This document shows, in pieces, positions 8,602-17,343 of a stretch of DNA of 64,000 nt. Both the position numbers and the translations under genes were made by a program. The stretch lies in contig NZ_MASW01000001.1 of the NCBI RefSeq assembly GCF_003202285.1, forward strand, positions 868,001-932,000, in the 5' to 3' direction. How positions within the stretch are numbered: position 1 is the stretch's first letter; each line of letters opens with the position of its first letter. The notes beneath the pieces were generated by a model. It made no database searches and was not told the origin of the DNA. It saw nothing but the letters and a program-made list of their open reading frames with translations. Source of the stretch: Prauserella muralis. Its GTDB lineage: Bacteria; Actinomycetota; Actinomycetes; Mycobacteriales; Pseudonocardiaceae.

Positions 8602-9516
8602 GTGATCGAGGCAACAGGGCTCACCAAGCGCTACGGGCCGACGCTGGCCGTCGACGACCTCTCCTTCTCCGTGAGCGCGGGCCGCGTCACCGGATTCCTC
8701 GGCCCCAACGGCGCGGGCAAGTCCACCACGATGCGGATGATGCTGGGGCTGGACCGGCCGACAGCGGGCGACGTCCGCATCGGCAACAGGCACTACGACG
8801 AGCTGGACCATCCACTGCGGACGGTCGGTGCGCTGCTGGAGGCGGGCTGGGTGCATCCCAACCGCTCGGCGCGCAACCACCTGCGCTGGATCGCCCGCTC
8901 CAACGACATCCCGGACCGCAGGGTCGACGAGGTGCTCGGCCTCGTCGGGCTCACCTCCGTCGCGGGCAAGCGCGCGGGGGGCTACTCCCTGGGCATGCAG
9001 CAGCGGCTCGGCATCGCGGGCGCGTTGCTCGGCGACCCGGAGGTGCTGCTGTTCGACGAGCCGGTGAACGGTCTCGACCCGGAGGGCATCCACTGGATCC
9101 GGGAGCTGATGCACACCCTCGCGGGCGAGGGCCGCACCGTGTTCGTCTCCAGCCACCTGCTCTCGGAGATGGCGCAGACCGCGCAGGACCTCGTGGTCAT
9201 CGGCCGCGGCAAGCTGATCTACCAGGGCACCACCGACGACTTCGTCGCGAGCGCCACCGCGCGGACGGTGCGGGTGCGCAGCCCCCAGCTGCCCGAGCTG
9301 AAGCAGGCGCTGACGCGGCGCGAGGTGTCCTTCGACGAGTCCGACGGCGCGCTCACCGTGTCCGGAATGGACAGCGACGCCGTCGGCGAGCTGGCGTTCG
9401 CCGCCGGCGTCACCCTGCACGAGCTCGCCCCCCAACGCGGGTCGCTGGAACAGGCGTTCATGCAGCTCACCGGGGAGGCCGTCGAGTTCCACACCGGGGA
9501 ACCAACGCCGGATTAA
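8602..9516 (+). CDS. ABC transporter ATP-binding protein (paralogue)
   Basis: A 304-residue ATPase nearly parallel to the protein at 6709: both begin with an IEA-x-GLTKRYG segment, share LGPNGAGKSTT, the same Walker B LLFDEPVNGLDPEG, and the same C-terminal region with GMDS and LEQAFMQ. GTG at 8602 is chosen by alignment to that paralogue; the frame is open further upstream but that part is not conserved. No permease follows. This is a recent-looking tandem duplication of the ATPase alone, or the residue of a duplicated pair that lost its permease. Confidence 0.85.
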   Translation: MIEATGLTKRYGPTLAVDDLSFSVSAGRVTGFLGPNGAGKSTTMRMMLGLDRPTAGDVRIGNRHYDELDHPLRTVGALLEAGWVHPNRSARNHLRWIARSNDIPDRRVDEVLGLVGLTSVAGKRAGGYSLGMQQRLGIAGALLGDPEVLLFDEPVNGLDPEGIHWIRELMHTLAGEGRTVFVSSHLLSEMAQTAQDLVVIGRGKLIYQGTTDDFVASATARTVRVRSPQLPELKQALTRREVSFDESDGALTVSGMDSDAVGELAFAAGVTLHELAPQRGSLEQAFMQLTGEAVEFHTGEPTPD

Positions 9517-9618
9517 GAACGCGTTAACTGTCTGTGAGGCCGCCCACTGGGGCGCCCACGGCGCACGGGCGCGGGGGATAGTGGATACCACCCGTCATGG
9601 ACTCTACGGAGGTGACCC

Positions 9619-10155
9619 TTGACGGTGACAGACCTTCCCGAGGTCCCGCGACTCGAGCCGATGGTCGAGCTGGAGTGGTCGCGGGCGATCGAGCTTCCCC
9701 TGGACGCCCGGGCCGCCACGAGCCCGGCCGAGCTGCGCACCGCCTGGGTCCACCGGGCCGCCGAGGACAGGGTTCTCGCGCTCTACCGGGCCGCACGCTC
9801 CCACGACGAGGTGGTGCCGTCCCCCTGGTGGCTGCGTGCGGTCGCCGCCGGCCTGCTGCCGAGCAGGGAGGACGGGTTCCGCGTCGAGGACCGCATTGAC
9901 GCCCTGCTGTGCAGGCGCCCGGGCTGGGAGTTCGTGCCCTGGGCTGCCGACGGCGAGTCGGGCTACTGGGAGTTCATGCCCTCCGAGGGCGGGCGCACCG
10001 GCCATCGCATCCCCACGACCATCGTCACCACGGACCGGCATCCCGGCTGGATCGACGTGCTGCCCGCGCACAGCGGGCCGACGCCGGAGCCGATCGCCGT
10101 GCCCGGGCTGGCGGGGCTGCGCGCCAGGCTCGGCGAGTTCGAGGCGGTGCGCTGA
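9619..10155 (+). CDS. Conserved hypothetical protein
   Basis: A 178-residue soluble protein of unknown function, rich in Trp and Arg, with no signal peptide or membrane helix. Recognisable stretches are WVHRAAEDRVLALYRAAR and a charged middle with PSPWWLRAV; the C-terminal half has GWEFVPWAADGESGYWEF. TTG at 9619 is chosen because GGAGGTGA ends 4 bases before it; a GTG two codons later is the alternative. It lies immediately upstream of trmB with a short gap. I do not recognise the family. Confidence 0.7.
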   Translation: MTVTDLPEVPRLEPMVELEWSRAIELPLDARAATSPAELRTAWVHRAAEDRVLALYRAARSHDEVVPSPWWLRAVAAGLLPSREDGFRVEDRIDALLCRRPGWEFVPWAADGESGYWEFMPSEGGRTGHRIPTTIVTTDRHPGWIDVLPAHSGPTPEPIAVPGLAGLRARLGEFEAVR

Positions 10156-10173
10156 GCCACCCACCCGCGCGGC

Positions 10174-10179
10174 TATCGT
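10174..10179 (+). promoter_or_regulatory. -10 element of trmB
   Basis: TATCGT seven bases before the GTG at 10187; leaderless spacing supports that start over the in-frame GTG at 10178. Confidence 0.45.
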
Positions 10180-10186
10180 GCCGTCC

Positions 10187-10891
10187 GTGGACAGCGAGCA
10201 GGAGCCACGGCTGCGCAGCGTCGTCAGCTACGTCAAGCGCGGCGGCCGGATGACCGTGGGCCAGGAGCGGGCGTGGGAACGGCTGTGGCCCCAACTCGGC
10301 AGGAGCGTGGCCGACCTCGGCGCGGGCCCGATCGACTTCGACGCCTGGTTCGGCAGGCCCGCGCCGGTGATCCTGGAGATCGGTTCCGGCATGGGAGAGA
10401 CCACGTCGCAGCTCGCGGCGTCGGCGCCCGAGGTCAACTATGTGGCGGTCGAGGTGTACGAGGCCGGGCTCGGCCAGCTCATGCTGCGCGCCGAGAAGCT
10501 CGGGGTGGACAACCTGCGGCTGCTGCACGGCGACGCCGTGGTGCTGCTGAGCGAGCACATCGCTCCCGGGTCGCTGGCCGGGGTGCGCATCTTCTTTCCC
10601 GACCCGTGGCCGAAGAAGCGCCACCACAAGCGCAGGCTCGTGCAGCCGGACTTCGTCGGCCTGGTCGCGTCGCGGCTCGCCTCGGGCGGCACGCTGCATC
10701 TGGCCACCGACTGGGAGAACTACGCCGAGCAGATGTTGGCCGTCTGCACCGGGGAACCCGCCCTGCGCAATCGCTTCGACGGCTGGGCGCCGAGGCCGCA
10801 GTGGCGGCCGGTGACCAAGTTCGAGCAGCGGGCCGAACAGGAGGGCAGGGTCAGCCACGACCTGATCTTCGAGAAGGTCGCCGCGCCGTGA
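10187..10891 (+). CDS. trmB: tRNA (guanine-N7)-methyltransferase
   Basis: A 234-residue SAM-dependent enzyme that makes m7G46 in the variable loop of tRNAs. The SAM-binding motif is ILEIGSGMGE. The family-specific motif IFFPDPWPKKRHHKRRLVQ, with the catalytic Asp, and TDWENYAEQM near the C-terminus identify TrmB clearly. Only the N-terminal dozen residues are variable. The stop codon overlaps the GTG of the next gene (GTGA), so trmB and a MarR-type regulator are coupled. Confidence 0.95.
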   Translation: MDSEQEPRLRSVVSYVKRGGRMTVGQERAWERLWPQLGRSVADLGAGPIDFDAWFGRPAPVILEIGSGMGETTSQLAASAPEVNYVAVEVYEAGLGQLMLRAEKLGVDNLRLLHGDAVVLLSEHIAPGSLAGVRIFFPDPWPKKRHHKRRLVQPDFVGLVASRLASGGTLHLATDWENYAEQMLAVCTGEPALRNRFDGWAPRPQWRPVTKFEQRAEQEGRVSHDLIFEKVAAP

Positions 10892-11334
10892 CCGACGTTC
10901 CCGCCGTGCGCACCGCCTACCTCGTCAAACGCCTCGAGCTGGCCGTGCGGGCACACCTGGACGCCGTGGTGCGCCCGCACGGGCTGACCACCGCCCAGTA
11001 CACGGCGCTGACCGCGCTGCGCGTGGCACCCGAGCAGTCGTCGGCGCAGCTGGCGCGCCGCTCGTTCGTCAGCGCGCAGACGATGCAGGAGCTGGTCGCC
11101 GGCCTGGAACGCCGGGGCCTGGTGACCCGCAGCCCCGCTCCGGCCAACCGCCGCGTGCTGCGGGTACGGCTGACCGAGCGGGGCGAGGACGTCCTTGCCG
11201 AGCTGGACCGGGGGATGGACGAGCTGGAGCGGGAGATGCTCGCCGACCTGGACGCCGCGCAGGTACAGGCCCTGCGCGACGCCCTGCGGCTGTGCACCCG
11301 CAGGCTCACCGCGGCGCGCTCCGGCGAGCGGTGA
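10888..11334 (+). CDS. MarR-family transcriptional regulator
   Basis: A 148-residue winged-helix regulator. The HTH lies around residues 35-80 with LTTAQYTALTALRVAPEQSSAQLARR and the recognition helix in VSAQTMQELVAGLERRGLV. The wing has NRRVLRVRLTERG. The N- and C-terminal helices form the usual dimer interface. GTG at 10888 overlaps the trmB stop by 4 bp. The target is not evident; the next genes are convergent. Confidence 0.88.
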   Translation: MTDVPAVRTAYLVKRLELAVRAHLDAVVRPHGLTTAQYTALTALRVAPEQSSAQLARRSFVSAQTMQELVAGLERRGLVTRSPAPANRRVLRVRLTERGEDVLAELDRGMDELEREMLADLDAAQVQALRDALRLCTRRLTAARSGER

Positions 11335-11343
11335 GGCTGGGGC

Positions 11344-13569
11344 TCACTCGTCGGCGAGGGGTTCGGCCCGGACCCGGTTGAGCGCGGGGCGGCACACCGA
11401 CGCGGCCAGCAGCGCCACCCCGACGCCCAGCACCACGGGAGCCAGGATCCACGGGCTGAGCACCACCGAACCGTCGTCGACGAGGCTGAACAGGCCCATG
11501 CCGACGAGCACACCGACGGCACCCGCGCCCACCGTCGCGACCATGGCCGGCATGGCCGCCTCGGTGCGCAGGGCCCTGGCCAGCACACGCACCGGCGTGC
11601 CCGCGGCGAGCAGTGCCCCGAAGGTGCGCCGCCGGTCCATCACCGAGCCCGCCGTGGCGATCGCGGCGCTGCACCCGCTGAGCGCCCCGGCGGCGATGAG
11701 GCCGATGACGGTCACCCGCCGCAGGTCCTCCAGTTGCGTCTGCTGGTCCGCCAGCCGCATCTCCCTGCTCTCGACCTGCACACCGCCCGCGGCACCGGCC
11801 AGCGCCGTGCGCACGACCTCCCGGTTGGCCTCGGTGGCGGCCACGGCGACGGTGACCGCCTGCGGCTCGAACCCGGACGGCAGCACCGCGGGGTCGATGA
11901 CCGGCACGGACGAGACGTCGGCGTCGGTGGCCCTGATCGGCCGCACCGGCGTGTCCGCGGCCAGCGCGGGCCCCGGCTCGTTCCAGATCGCGCTGACGTG
12001 GACACCGTTGAGGTTCATCGGGTACTCGGCGTAGACGCCGGGCTGCCCGGCGCACGCGCCGTCCATGTCCAGCCGCAGCAACGTGCCCGCCGAGGCGCAG
12101 TCCAGAACCATGGCGCTCTCCCCCGAGTCCGGTCCCCTGGACAGGTAGACCTCGCCCACCTGCGCGGTGCGTTCCCGCTGGCCGTAGCGGGCGAGGTCGG
12201 CGTCGGCCCGTTCCGCGATCTGCCGTGCCTCGGCCGCGTCGAGCCCCGGCACGTACAGCACCGAGTCGCGGTACGGCGAGCTCGAGCCCGCCATCGACTC
12301 GAACGTCGGCAGCAGCGTCAACGCCATCGACCCGGTGAACACGGCCAGCACCACACCGGCCGAGGCCCGGTAGGCGCCGCGCGGGTCGTCCCGCAGCCGC
12401 CTGCCCGCCAGCAGCATCGCGGGCCTGCGCCAGATCCGGACGAAGATGCCGCCCACTGCGGAGGTGACCCACGGCCCGACCAGCGCGGCGGACGCCACGA
12501 TCAGCAGCAGCCCACCGAGCACGGTCATCATCGTCGGCTCGTCGGCGGTCACGGCGAGGGTGAACGCGAGCCCGGCCAGCGGCAGTGCCAGCAACCGCCA
12601 CCAGTGCAGCGGCTTGCGCGCGTGGGAGCCCGCCGCCCCCAGCGGGGTGCTCACCACCCTGCGCAGGGCGAGCACCGCGGCGAGCAGCACCAGCACGGGC
12701 ATGGCGACGGTGATCGGCAGCGAGACGGCGAGTGGCAGGGTGAAGTCACCCGGCTGCCAGGTGCCGCCGTTCCACGGCACGTGCGCGGCCAGCGAGTGCA
12801 GCACGGGGCTGACCGCGAACCCGATCGCCGCGCCCCCCACCGCGGCGATCGCCGTCTCGGCGGCGACCATCTCGACCACCTGCCGCGGCGTGGCACCGGC
12901 CAGCCGCAGCGCGGCGAGCCTGCGTTCCCTGCGGGCCGCCGTCAGCCGGGCCGCCGAGGCGACCAGCACCAGGCTCGGCACGAGCAGCACCACCACACCG
13001 ACCCCGGCGAGCAACTGCAGCAACGGGTCCTGCTCGGCGCCGCCGACCGCGAACCCGTCCTGGCGCAGCGCGCCCGGTGTGATCGTCTGCGGGGTGTGGC
13101 CGACGAGCGCCACCAGCTGGTCCGGGTACTGCAGGGCGTCCTCACCGAGCACGCCGACCACCTCGCCGAAACGGTCGCCCAGCTGCGATCCGGGCGTGCC
13201 GTCCACGAGCCGGGCCAGCTCCGGCGACAGCAACGTCTCGCCGGGTCCCGGCAGCCGGTCGATGCCGGGCGGCAGGTCGATCGCCCGCGGATCGGTGAGC
13301 GGGGCGACGTCCACCCGCTCGACCTTCGAGCCGTCGGCGTAGTCCTCGCTGGAGGTGAGCAGGAGCGTGGCAGGGCCGTCCTCCCCCGACGAGTAGGACG
13401 GCTCCTGCCACATGGACCGTTCGCCCCGCGCCTCGGTGGCGAACGGCAGGCCCACCAGCAGCAGCACCAGAGCGGTCGCCACCGCCACCCCCAGCCCGGT
13501 GAGGATCGCCGAGGTCCGCGTGCGCCCGTCCACTCTGAGCACGCGCAGCGCGAGCCGGACGCTGCTCAT
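11344..13569 (-). CDS. FtsX-type ABC transporter permease
   Basis: A 741-residue membrane protein with the duplicated FtsX/MacB layout: one N-terminal helix (residues about 15-40), a large extracellular domain of about 180 residues, three helices, a central pair, another extracellular domain, and three C-terminal helices containing RRRTFGALLAAGTPVRVLARALR. This is the permease of lipoprotein-release or antimicrobial-peptide type exporters. ATG at 13569 overlaps the TGA of the upstream ATPase gene (ATGA), so the two are translationally coupled. A histidine kinase gene is divergent from the ATPase gene. Confidence 0.85.
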   Translation of the reverse strand: MSSVRLALRVLRVDGRTRTSAILTGLGVAVATALVLLLVGLPFATEARGERSMWQEPSYSSGEDGPATLLLTSSEDYADGSKVERVDVAPLTDPRAIDLPPGIDRLPGPGETLLSPELARLVDGTPGSQLGDRFGEVVGVLGEDALQYPDQLVALVGHTPQTITPGALRQDGFAVGGAEQDPLLQLLAGVGVVVLLVPSLVLVASAARLTAARRERRLAALRLAGATPRQVVEMVAAETAIAAVGGAAIGFAVSPVLHSLAAHVPWNGGTWQPGDFTLPLAVSLPITVAMPVLVLLAAVLALRRVVSTPLGAAGSHARKPLHWWRLLALPLAGLAFTLAVTADEPTMMTVLGGLLLIVASAALVGPWVTSAVGGIFVRIWRRPAMLLAGRRLRDDPRGAYRASAGVVLAVFTGSMALTLLPTFESMAGSSSPYRDSVLYVPGLDAAEARQIAERADADLARYGQRERTAQVGEVYLSRGPDSGESAMVLDCASAGTLLRLDMDGACAGQPGVYAEYPMNLNGVHVSAIWNEPGPALAADTPVRPIRATDADVSSVPVIDPAVLPSGFEPQAVTVAVAATEANREVVRTALAGAAGGVQVESREMRLADQQTQLEDLRRVTVIGLIAAGALSGCSAAIATAGSVMDRRRTFGALLAAGTPVRVLARALRTEAAMPAMVATVGAGAVGVLVGMGLFSLVDDGSVVLSPWILAPVVLGVGVALLAASVCRPALNRVRAEPLADE

Positions 13570-14285
13570 GCCGTTCCCCCCGCGGTGTCGATGCGGCCGT
13601 CGCGGATCGCCACGGTGCGCGGCACCGAGTCGGCGAGGTCGCGGTCGTGGGTCACGATCACCACGGCCGCTCCGTGCTCGCCCGCCGCGCCCAGCAGGGC
13701 GTCCATCGTGTCGCGGCCGGTTCGCGTGTCGAGCGCGCCGGTGGGCTCGTCGGCGAAGATGACGCTCGGCCGGTGGGCCAGCGCCCGCGCGATCGCCACG
13801 CGCTGGGCCTCGCCACCGGAGAGCTCGCCGGGCCGGTTGCGTTCCTTGCCGGAAAGGCCGAGCCTGCCGAGCCACTCGCGGGCCCGTCCCAGCGCCTCGC
13901 CCCTGGCCGCGCCCGCGAGCAGCATCGGCAGCGCGGCGTTCTCCTCGGCGCTCAGCTCCGCCACGAGCATGCCGGACTGGAACACGAAGCCGAACTCGGT
14001 GCGCCGCAGCTCGCTGCGCTTGGTCTCGCCGAGCTGGTCGATCCGGCGCCCGGCGAGCAGCACCTCGCCCGAGTCCGCCTTGAGGATGCCCGCCAGCACA
14101 TGCAGCAGGGAGGTCTTGCCCGAGCCGGACGGGCCGACGATCGCCACCGCCTCACCCGGCTGGATGTCGATGTCGACCCCGGCCAGCGCGTACTGGGCGC
14201 CGTAGCGCTTCACCAGGTTCCGCCCGGCGAGCGCGGGCGCCGCGGCGGTCAGCTGCCCCGGTCGATCTGTCGTCTGTGGATGCAT
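13566..14285 (-). CDS. ABC transporter ATP-binding protein, LolD/MacB type
   Basis: A 239-residue ATPase. Walker A is GPSGSGKTSLLHVLAG, the Q-loop is GFVFQSGML, the signature is LSGGEAQRVAIARAL, and Walker B is VIFADEPTGALD. The H-loop is in VIVTHDRDLAD. The sequence is of the class that works with FtsX-like permeases, and its permease is the next gene. ATG at 14285 begins MHPQTTDRPG; the open frame extends 36 codons upstream into the divergent promoter region and that part is not used. It is likely controlled by the two-component system transcribed in the opposite direction (inference from position). Confidence 0.9.
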   Translation of the reverse strand: MHPQTTDRPGQLTAAAPALAGRNLVKRYGAQYALAGVDIDIQPGEAVAIVGPSGSGKTSLLHVLAGILKADSGEVLLAGRRIDQLGETKRSELRRTEFGFVFQSGMLVAELSAEENAALPMLLAGAARGEALGRAREWLGRLGLSGKERNRPGELSGGEAQRVAIARALAHRPSVIFADEPTGALDTRTGRDTMDALLGAAGEHGAAVVIVTHDRDLADSVPRTVAIRDGRIDTAGGTA

Positions 14286-14351
14286 GATCCGTAGCCTCGC
14301 GCGCCGGCCGGGCCGGGCACTTCGGACAGACGGCCAGGACTGGACCACGCG

Positions 14352-14373
14352 GCCTCGGCCGAACGGCCGAGGC
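14352..14373. promoter_or_regulatory. 22-bp palindrome in divergent ABC / kinase promoter
   Basis: GCCTCGGCCG-AA-CGGCCGAGGC, perfect 10-bp arms in the 143-bp divergent region between the ATPase and kinase genes. It may be an operator for the neighbouring response regulator or a stem-loop in the ATPase mRNA leader. Confidence 0.4.
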
Positions 14374-14416
14374 GGCACCGGCCTGACGGCCAAGGTGCGC
14401 GCGGGCGGGAATCCTC

Positions 14417-14422
14417 TACCGT
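14417..14422 (+). promoter_or_regulatory. -10 element of sensor kinase gene
   Basis: TACCGT six bases before the GTG at 14429; leaderless spacing. Confidence 0.5.
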
Positions 14423-14428
14423 CGCGTT

Positions 14429-16174
14429 GTGTCCCTACCCCCTGCTCGCGGGAAGCTCGCCGCCGCCTTCCAGTGGCTCGGCCTGCCCGGGATCGTGCTG
14501 CTCGCCGCGCTGCTCACCGACCTGGTGATCATCGTGCCGGCGAGCGTCGACCGCATCGGGCCCCTAGGCAGCGACCTGTGGCTGCTGCCCGGCATCGTCG
14601 CGATCTCCGCCTGCGCGGTGTGGGCCCGCAGCCAGCCGGTGACCGCGACCTGGGCGGGCTCGGCGGCGCTGGTGCTGTCCACCGCGCTGCTCCGCGCGAC
14701 CGACGCGAACGCCTACACGGCGCTGCTGTCGGACATCTCGTTCGCCGAGACGGTCGCGGGCTTCGAGCTGGTGTACCTGTGCGTACGCGCCACGCGCGGT
14801 GGCATCGCGTTCGTCAGCGTCTTCGGGCTGGTGTCGGCGACGCTGCTGGCCGTCGTGGGCCGCGGGTGGTCGGCGTACTCCGGCGACGAGCTCATCCAGA
14901 CGCTCGTCGGCGGGTTCGTGCTCCTGGCGCTCGCGGTGGGGGTGGGGGTGCAGCTGCGCAAGCCCGCCGAGTCGCAGCGGCACCACACGCTGCCGGAGCT
15001 GCTGCGCGGCCAGTGGCCACTGGTCGGCGGGCTGAGCCTGGCGCTGTTCCTGGAGATGTTCCAGGCGGCGGCATCCGGGCTCGACGGCGCGCTGGTGCTC
15101 GCGTGCTCGGCCGCGGCCGCCACCGTGACGGTGCTCGCCGTGCGCTACCCGACCCGGGCGGCACTGGGGCTCGCCGCGCTGATCCTGCTGTCGGCGCTGC
15201 TGATGTGGGTGGGCAACACCGACACCAGCTACAGCGCGTTCGGCGGCATCCCGCCCACGCAGGTGCTGTCGGGCATGGCCGTCGTCGTGACGCTGGTGCG
15301 TCACCAGTCTCCCCGCCGCGCGGGTGCCCACATCGGACTGTTGTCGGTCGCCGTCGCGATCGCCTCGCTCACCAACCGGCCCACCGAGAGCATCGAGGGC
15401 CTGCGCATGATGGTGCTGGCGGCGGTGCTGCTGCTGGGCATCTCGGTGGCGCTCGGCCTCTACCTCAAGGCCCGCGAGGCCGAACGGATCAAGACCGTCG
15501 AGGCGGCGGTCACGGACGCGCAGACCGCGGAGCGGATGGCGCTGGCCAGGGAGCTGCACGACGTCGTGGCCCACCACGTCACGGGCATCGTGGTGCAGGC
15601 GCAGGCGGCCAGGATGCTCGGCGAGCGCGATCCCCGGGTCGTGGTGGACGCGCTCGGGCAGATCGAGACGGCGGGCACCGAAGCCCTGGTGGCCATGCGC
15701 AGGCTCGTGCGCAGCATGCGCGGCGACGCCCCCGCGGGCAGCAGCGAGTTCAGCGAGCAGGCCACCACGGACCTCGCCGCGGACCTGCGGCGGCTCGTCG
15801 AGGCCAACAACCACGGCGTGCCCACCGAGATCGACCTGGACCTTCCGCCCGACCTGCCACAGGAGGTGGCCCGCTCGGCATTGCGGCTGGTGCAGGAGTC
15901 GCTCACCAACGTCGGCAAGCACGCCGAGGGAGCCACGCTCGCCACCGTGTCGGCGCGAGCCGAGGGCGGCGAACTGCACATCCGGGTGAGTGACAACGGC
16001 ACCGCCCGGCCTGGCCCGCCCGCGGGCGGCGCGGGCGGATACGGTCTGATCGGCATGCGGGAGCGGGTGGAGCTGCTGCGTGGCAGGCTGTCCGCGGGCC
16101 CCGGCCCGGACGGTGGCTGGCTGGTCGAGGTGTGGATACCGCTGGACGGCGAGGATGGAGCGGCTGGGGAGTGA
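14429..16174 (+). CDS. Sensor histidine kinase, large membrane domain
   Basis: A 581-residue kinase. Residues 1-350 contain about ten hydrophobic helices. A coiled linker leads to a HisKA_3 domain with the phospho-acceptor in RELHDVVAHHVTG (His377). The HATPase domain has QESLTNVGKHAEGA and GYGLIGMRER. GTG at 14429 sits at leaderless spacing behind TACCGT. The cognate regulator begins inside the stop codon (GTGA). The divergent neighbour is an FtsX-type ABC exporter, a common partnership in which the kinase and exporter respond to cell-envelope compounds; here that link is only positional. Confidence 0.88.
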   Translation: MSLPPARGKLAAAFQWLGLPGIVLLAALLTDLVIIVPASVDRIGPLGSDLWLLPGIVAISACAVWARSQPVTATWAGSAALVLSTALLRATDANAYTALLSDISFAETVAGFELVYLCVRATRGGIAFVSVFGLVSATLLAVVGRGWSAYSGDELIQTLVGGFVLLALAVGVGVQLRKPAESQRHHTLPELLRGQWPLVGGLSLALFLEMFQAAASGLDGALVLACSAAAATVTVLAVRYPTRAALGLAALILLSALLMWVGNTDTSYSAFGGIPPTQVLSGMAVVVTLVRHQSPRRAGAHIGLLSVAVAIASLTNRPTESIEGLRMMVLAAVLLLGISVALGLYLKAREAERIKTVEAAVTDAQTAERMALARELHDVVAHHVTGIVVQAQAARMLGERDPRVVVDALGQIETAGTEALVAMRRLVRSMRGDAPAGSSEFSEQATTDLAADLRRLVEANNHGVPTEIDLDLPPDLPQEVARSALRLVQESLTNVGKHAEGATLATVSARAEGGELHIRVSDNGTARPGPPAGGAGGYGLIGMRERVELLRGRLSAGPGPDGGWLVEVWIPLDGEDGAAGE

Positions 16175-16830
16175 TCCGGGTACTGATCGCCGACGACCAG
16201 GACATGGTGCGCATCGGCTTCCGCATGATCCTCGACGCGCAGGACGACATCGAGGTGGTGGCCGACGTCGCCGACGGCATCGAGGCCGTGCGCAAGGCGC
16301 GCGAGCTGCGCCCGGACGTGTGCCTGCTGGACATCCGGATGCCGGGCATGGACGGCCTCGAGGTCACCAAGCAGCTCGCCGGCCCGGACGTCGCCGACCC
16401 GCTGAAGGTGGTCGTGGTCACCACGTTCGACCTCGACGAGTACGTCAACACGGCGCTGCAGGGCGGTGCGTCCGGCTTCCTGCTCAAGGACGCGGGGCCG
16501 GGCCTGCTGATCGAGGCGGTGCGCGCGGCCGCCCGGGGCGACGCGCTGGTGTCGCCGCAGATCACGGTGCGCCTGCTGCGGCACTTCAGCGGCCAGCCGA
16601 AGGCGCGCACCGCACCCGAGCAGCCCGCGGAGCCGCTCACCGCCCGCGAGCTGGACGTGGTGAAGGCGACCGCGAGGGGACTCACCAACACCGAGATCGG
16701 CACCGAGCTGTACCTGTCGCTGTCGACCGTGAAGACCCACCTGGCGTCGGTGCAGAGCAAGATCGGGGCGCGCAACCGCGTGGAGATCGCCGCCTGGGCG
16801 TGGCGCAACGGCATCGTGGACGACGGCTGA
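16171..16830 (+). CDS. NarL/LuxR-family response regulator
   Basis: A 219-residue regulator with acidic pocket D8/D9, phospho-acceptor D54 in CLLDIRMP, VVTTFDLDEY and FLLKDAG. The LuxR-type HTH at about residues 150-215 includes LTARELDVVKATARGLTNTE and STVKTHLASVQ. GTG at 16171 overlaps the kinase stop (GTGA). Its receiver domain is close to that of the regulator at 4292, suggesting the two systems come from one duplication. Confidence 0.9.
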   Translation: MIRVLIADDQDMVRIGFRMILDAQDDIEVVADVADGIEAVRKARELRPDVCLLDIRMPGMDGLEVTKQLAGPDVADPLKVVVVTTFDLDEYVNTALQGGASGFLLKDAGPGLLIEAVRAAARGDALVSPQITVRLLRHFSGQPKARTAPEQPAEPLTARELDVVKATARGLTNTEIGTELYLSLSTVKTHLASVQSKIGARNRVEIAAWAWRNGIVDDG

Positions 16831-16837
16831 ACGCCCC

Positions 16838-17272
16838 TCAGCCGATCTGGCCTGCCAGGTCGCGCAGGTCCTTGCGCAGGTTGCGGCGCACCAGCGGTGC
16901 CATGACCGGCCCGGCGACGCGGTAGAACCCGCTCGCGTCACCGCGGACGCGGATGGTGGCCAGCGTGCCCTGTGGGTGCGCGGCGAAGGTGTAGGTCACG
17001 TGCATCGGGAACGGCCCGGCGACCGAGGTCATCTCCAGCATCGACGGCGGCTCGTGGGTGACCACCCGCAGCACGTAGTCGATCCTGCGGCCGAGGAAGT
17101 ACGCGGTGCGGGTCACCTCGGCGCCGACACCGAACCCGCCGCCCGGCGCCTCGGTGGTGAGCTCGGCGTTCCTGATGCCCTGCGTCCATCGTGCGTCGTT
17201 GCGCCAGTCCATCGCGTAGGCCGCGACCCGCTCCGGTGCCACCGCGATGACCCGGCTCGCCTCGACGTCCAT
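16838..17272 (-). CDS. SRPBCC-family protein
   Basis: A 144-residue protein with the SRPBCC (START-like) fold pattern: N-terminal strand VEASRVIAVAPERVAAYAMDW, the Trp-containing helix region, and repeated beta strands ending in a long C-terminal helix with APLVRRNLRKDLRDLAG. Such proteins bind hydrophobic ligands or act as cyclases. ATG at 17272 has an AGAGGAG ribosome binding site 6 bases upstream. It is convergent with the kinase operon and divergent from the amidohydrolase gene. The ligand is unknown. Confidence 0.75.
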   Translation of the reverse strand: MDVEASRVIAVAPERVAAYAMDWRNDARWTQGIRNAELTTEAPGGGFGVGAEVTRTAYFLGRRIDYVLRVVTHEPPSMLEMTSVAGPFPMHVTYTFAAHPQGTLATIRVRGDASGFYRVAGPVMAPLVRRNLRKDLRDLAGQIG

Positions 17273-17329
17273 GTCCGGCTCCTCTCGTTCGGTGCCTGGT
17301 AATCGCCGGGGGCCACCCGGGCGCGACAC

Positions 17330-17335
17330 TAGAAT
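17330..17335 (+). promoter_or_regulatory. -10 element of amidohydrolase gene
   Basis: TAGAAT eight bases before the ATG at 17344. Confidence 0.45.
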
Positions 17336-17343
17336 CTGCCAGC

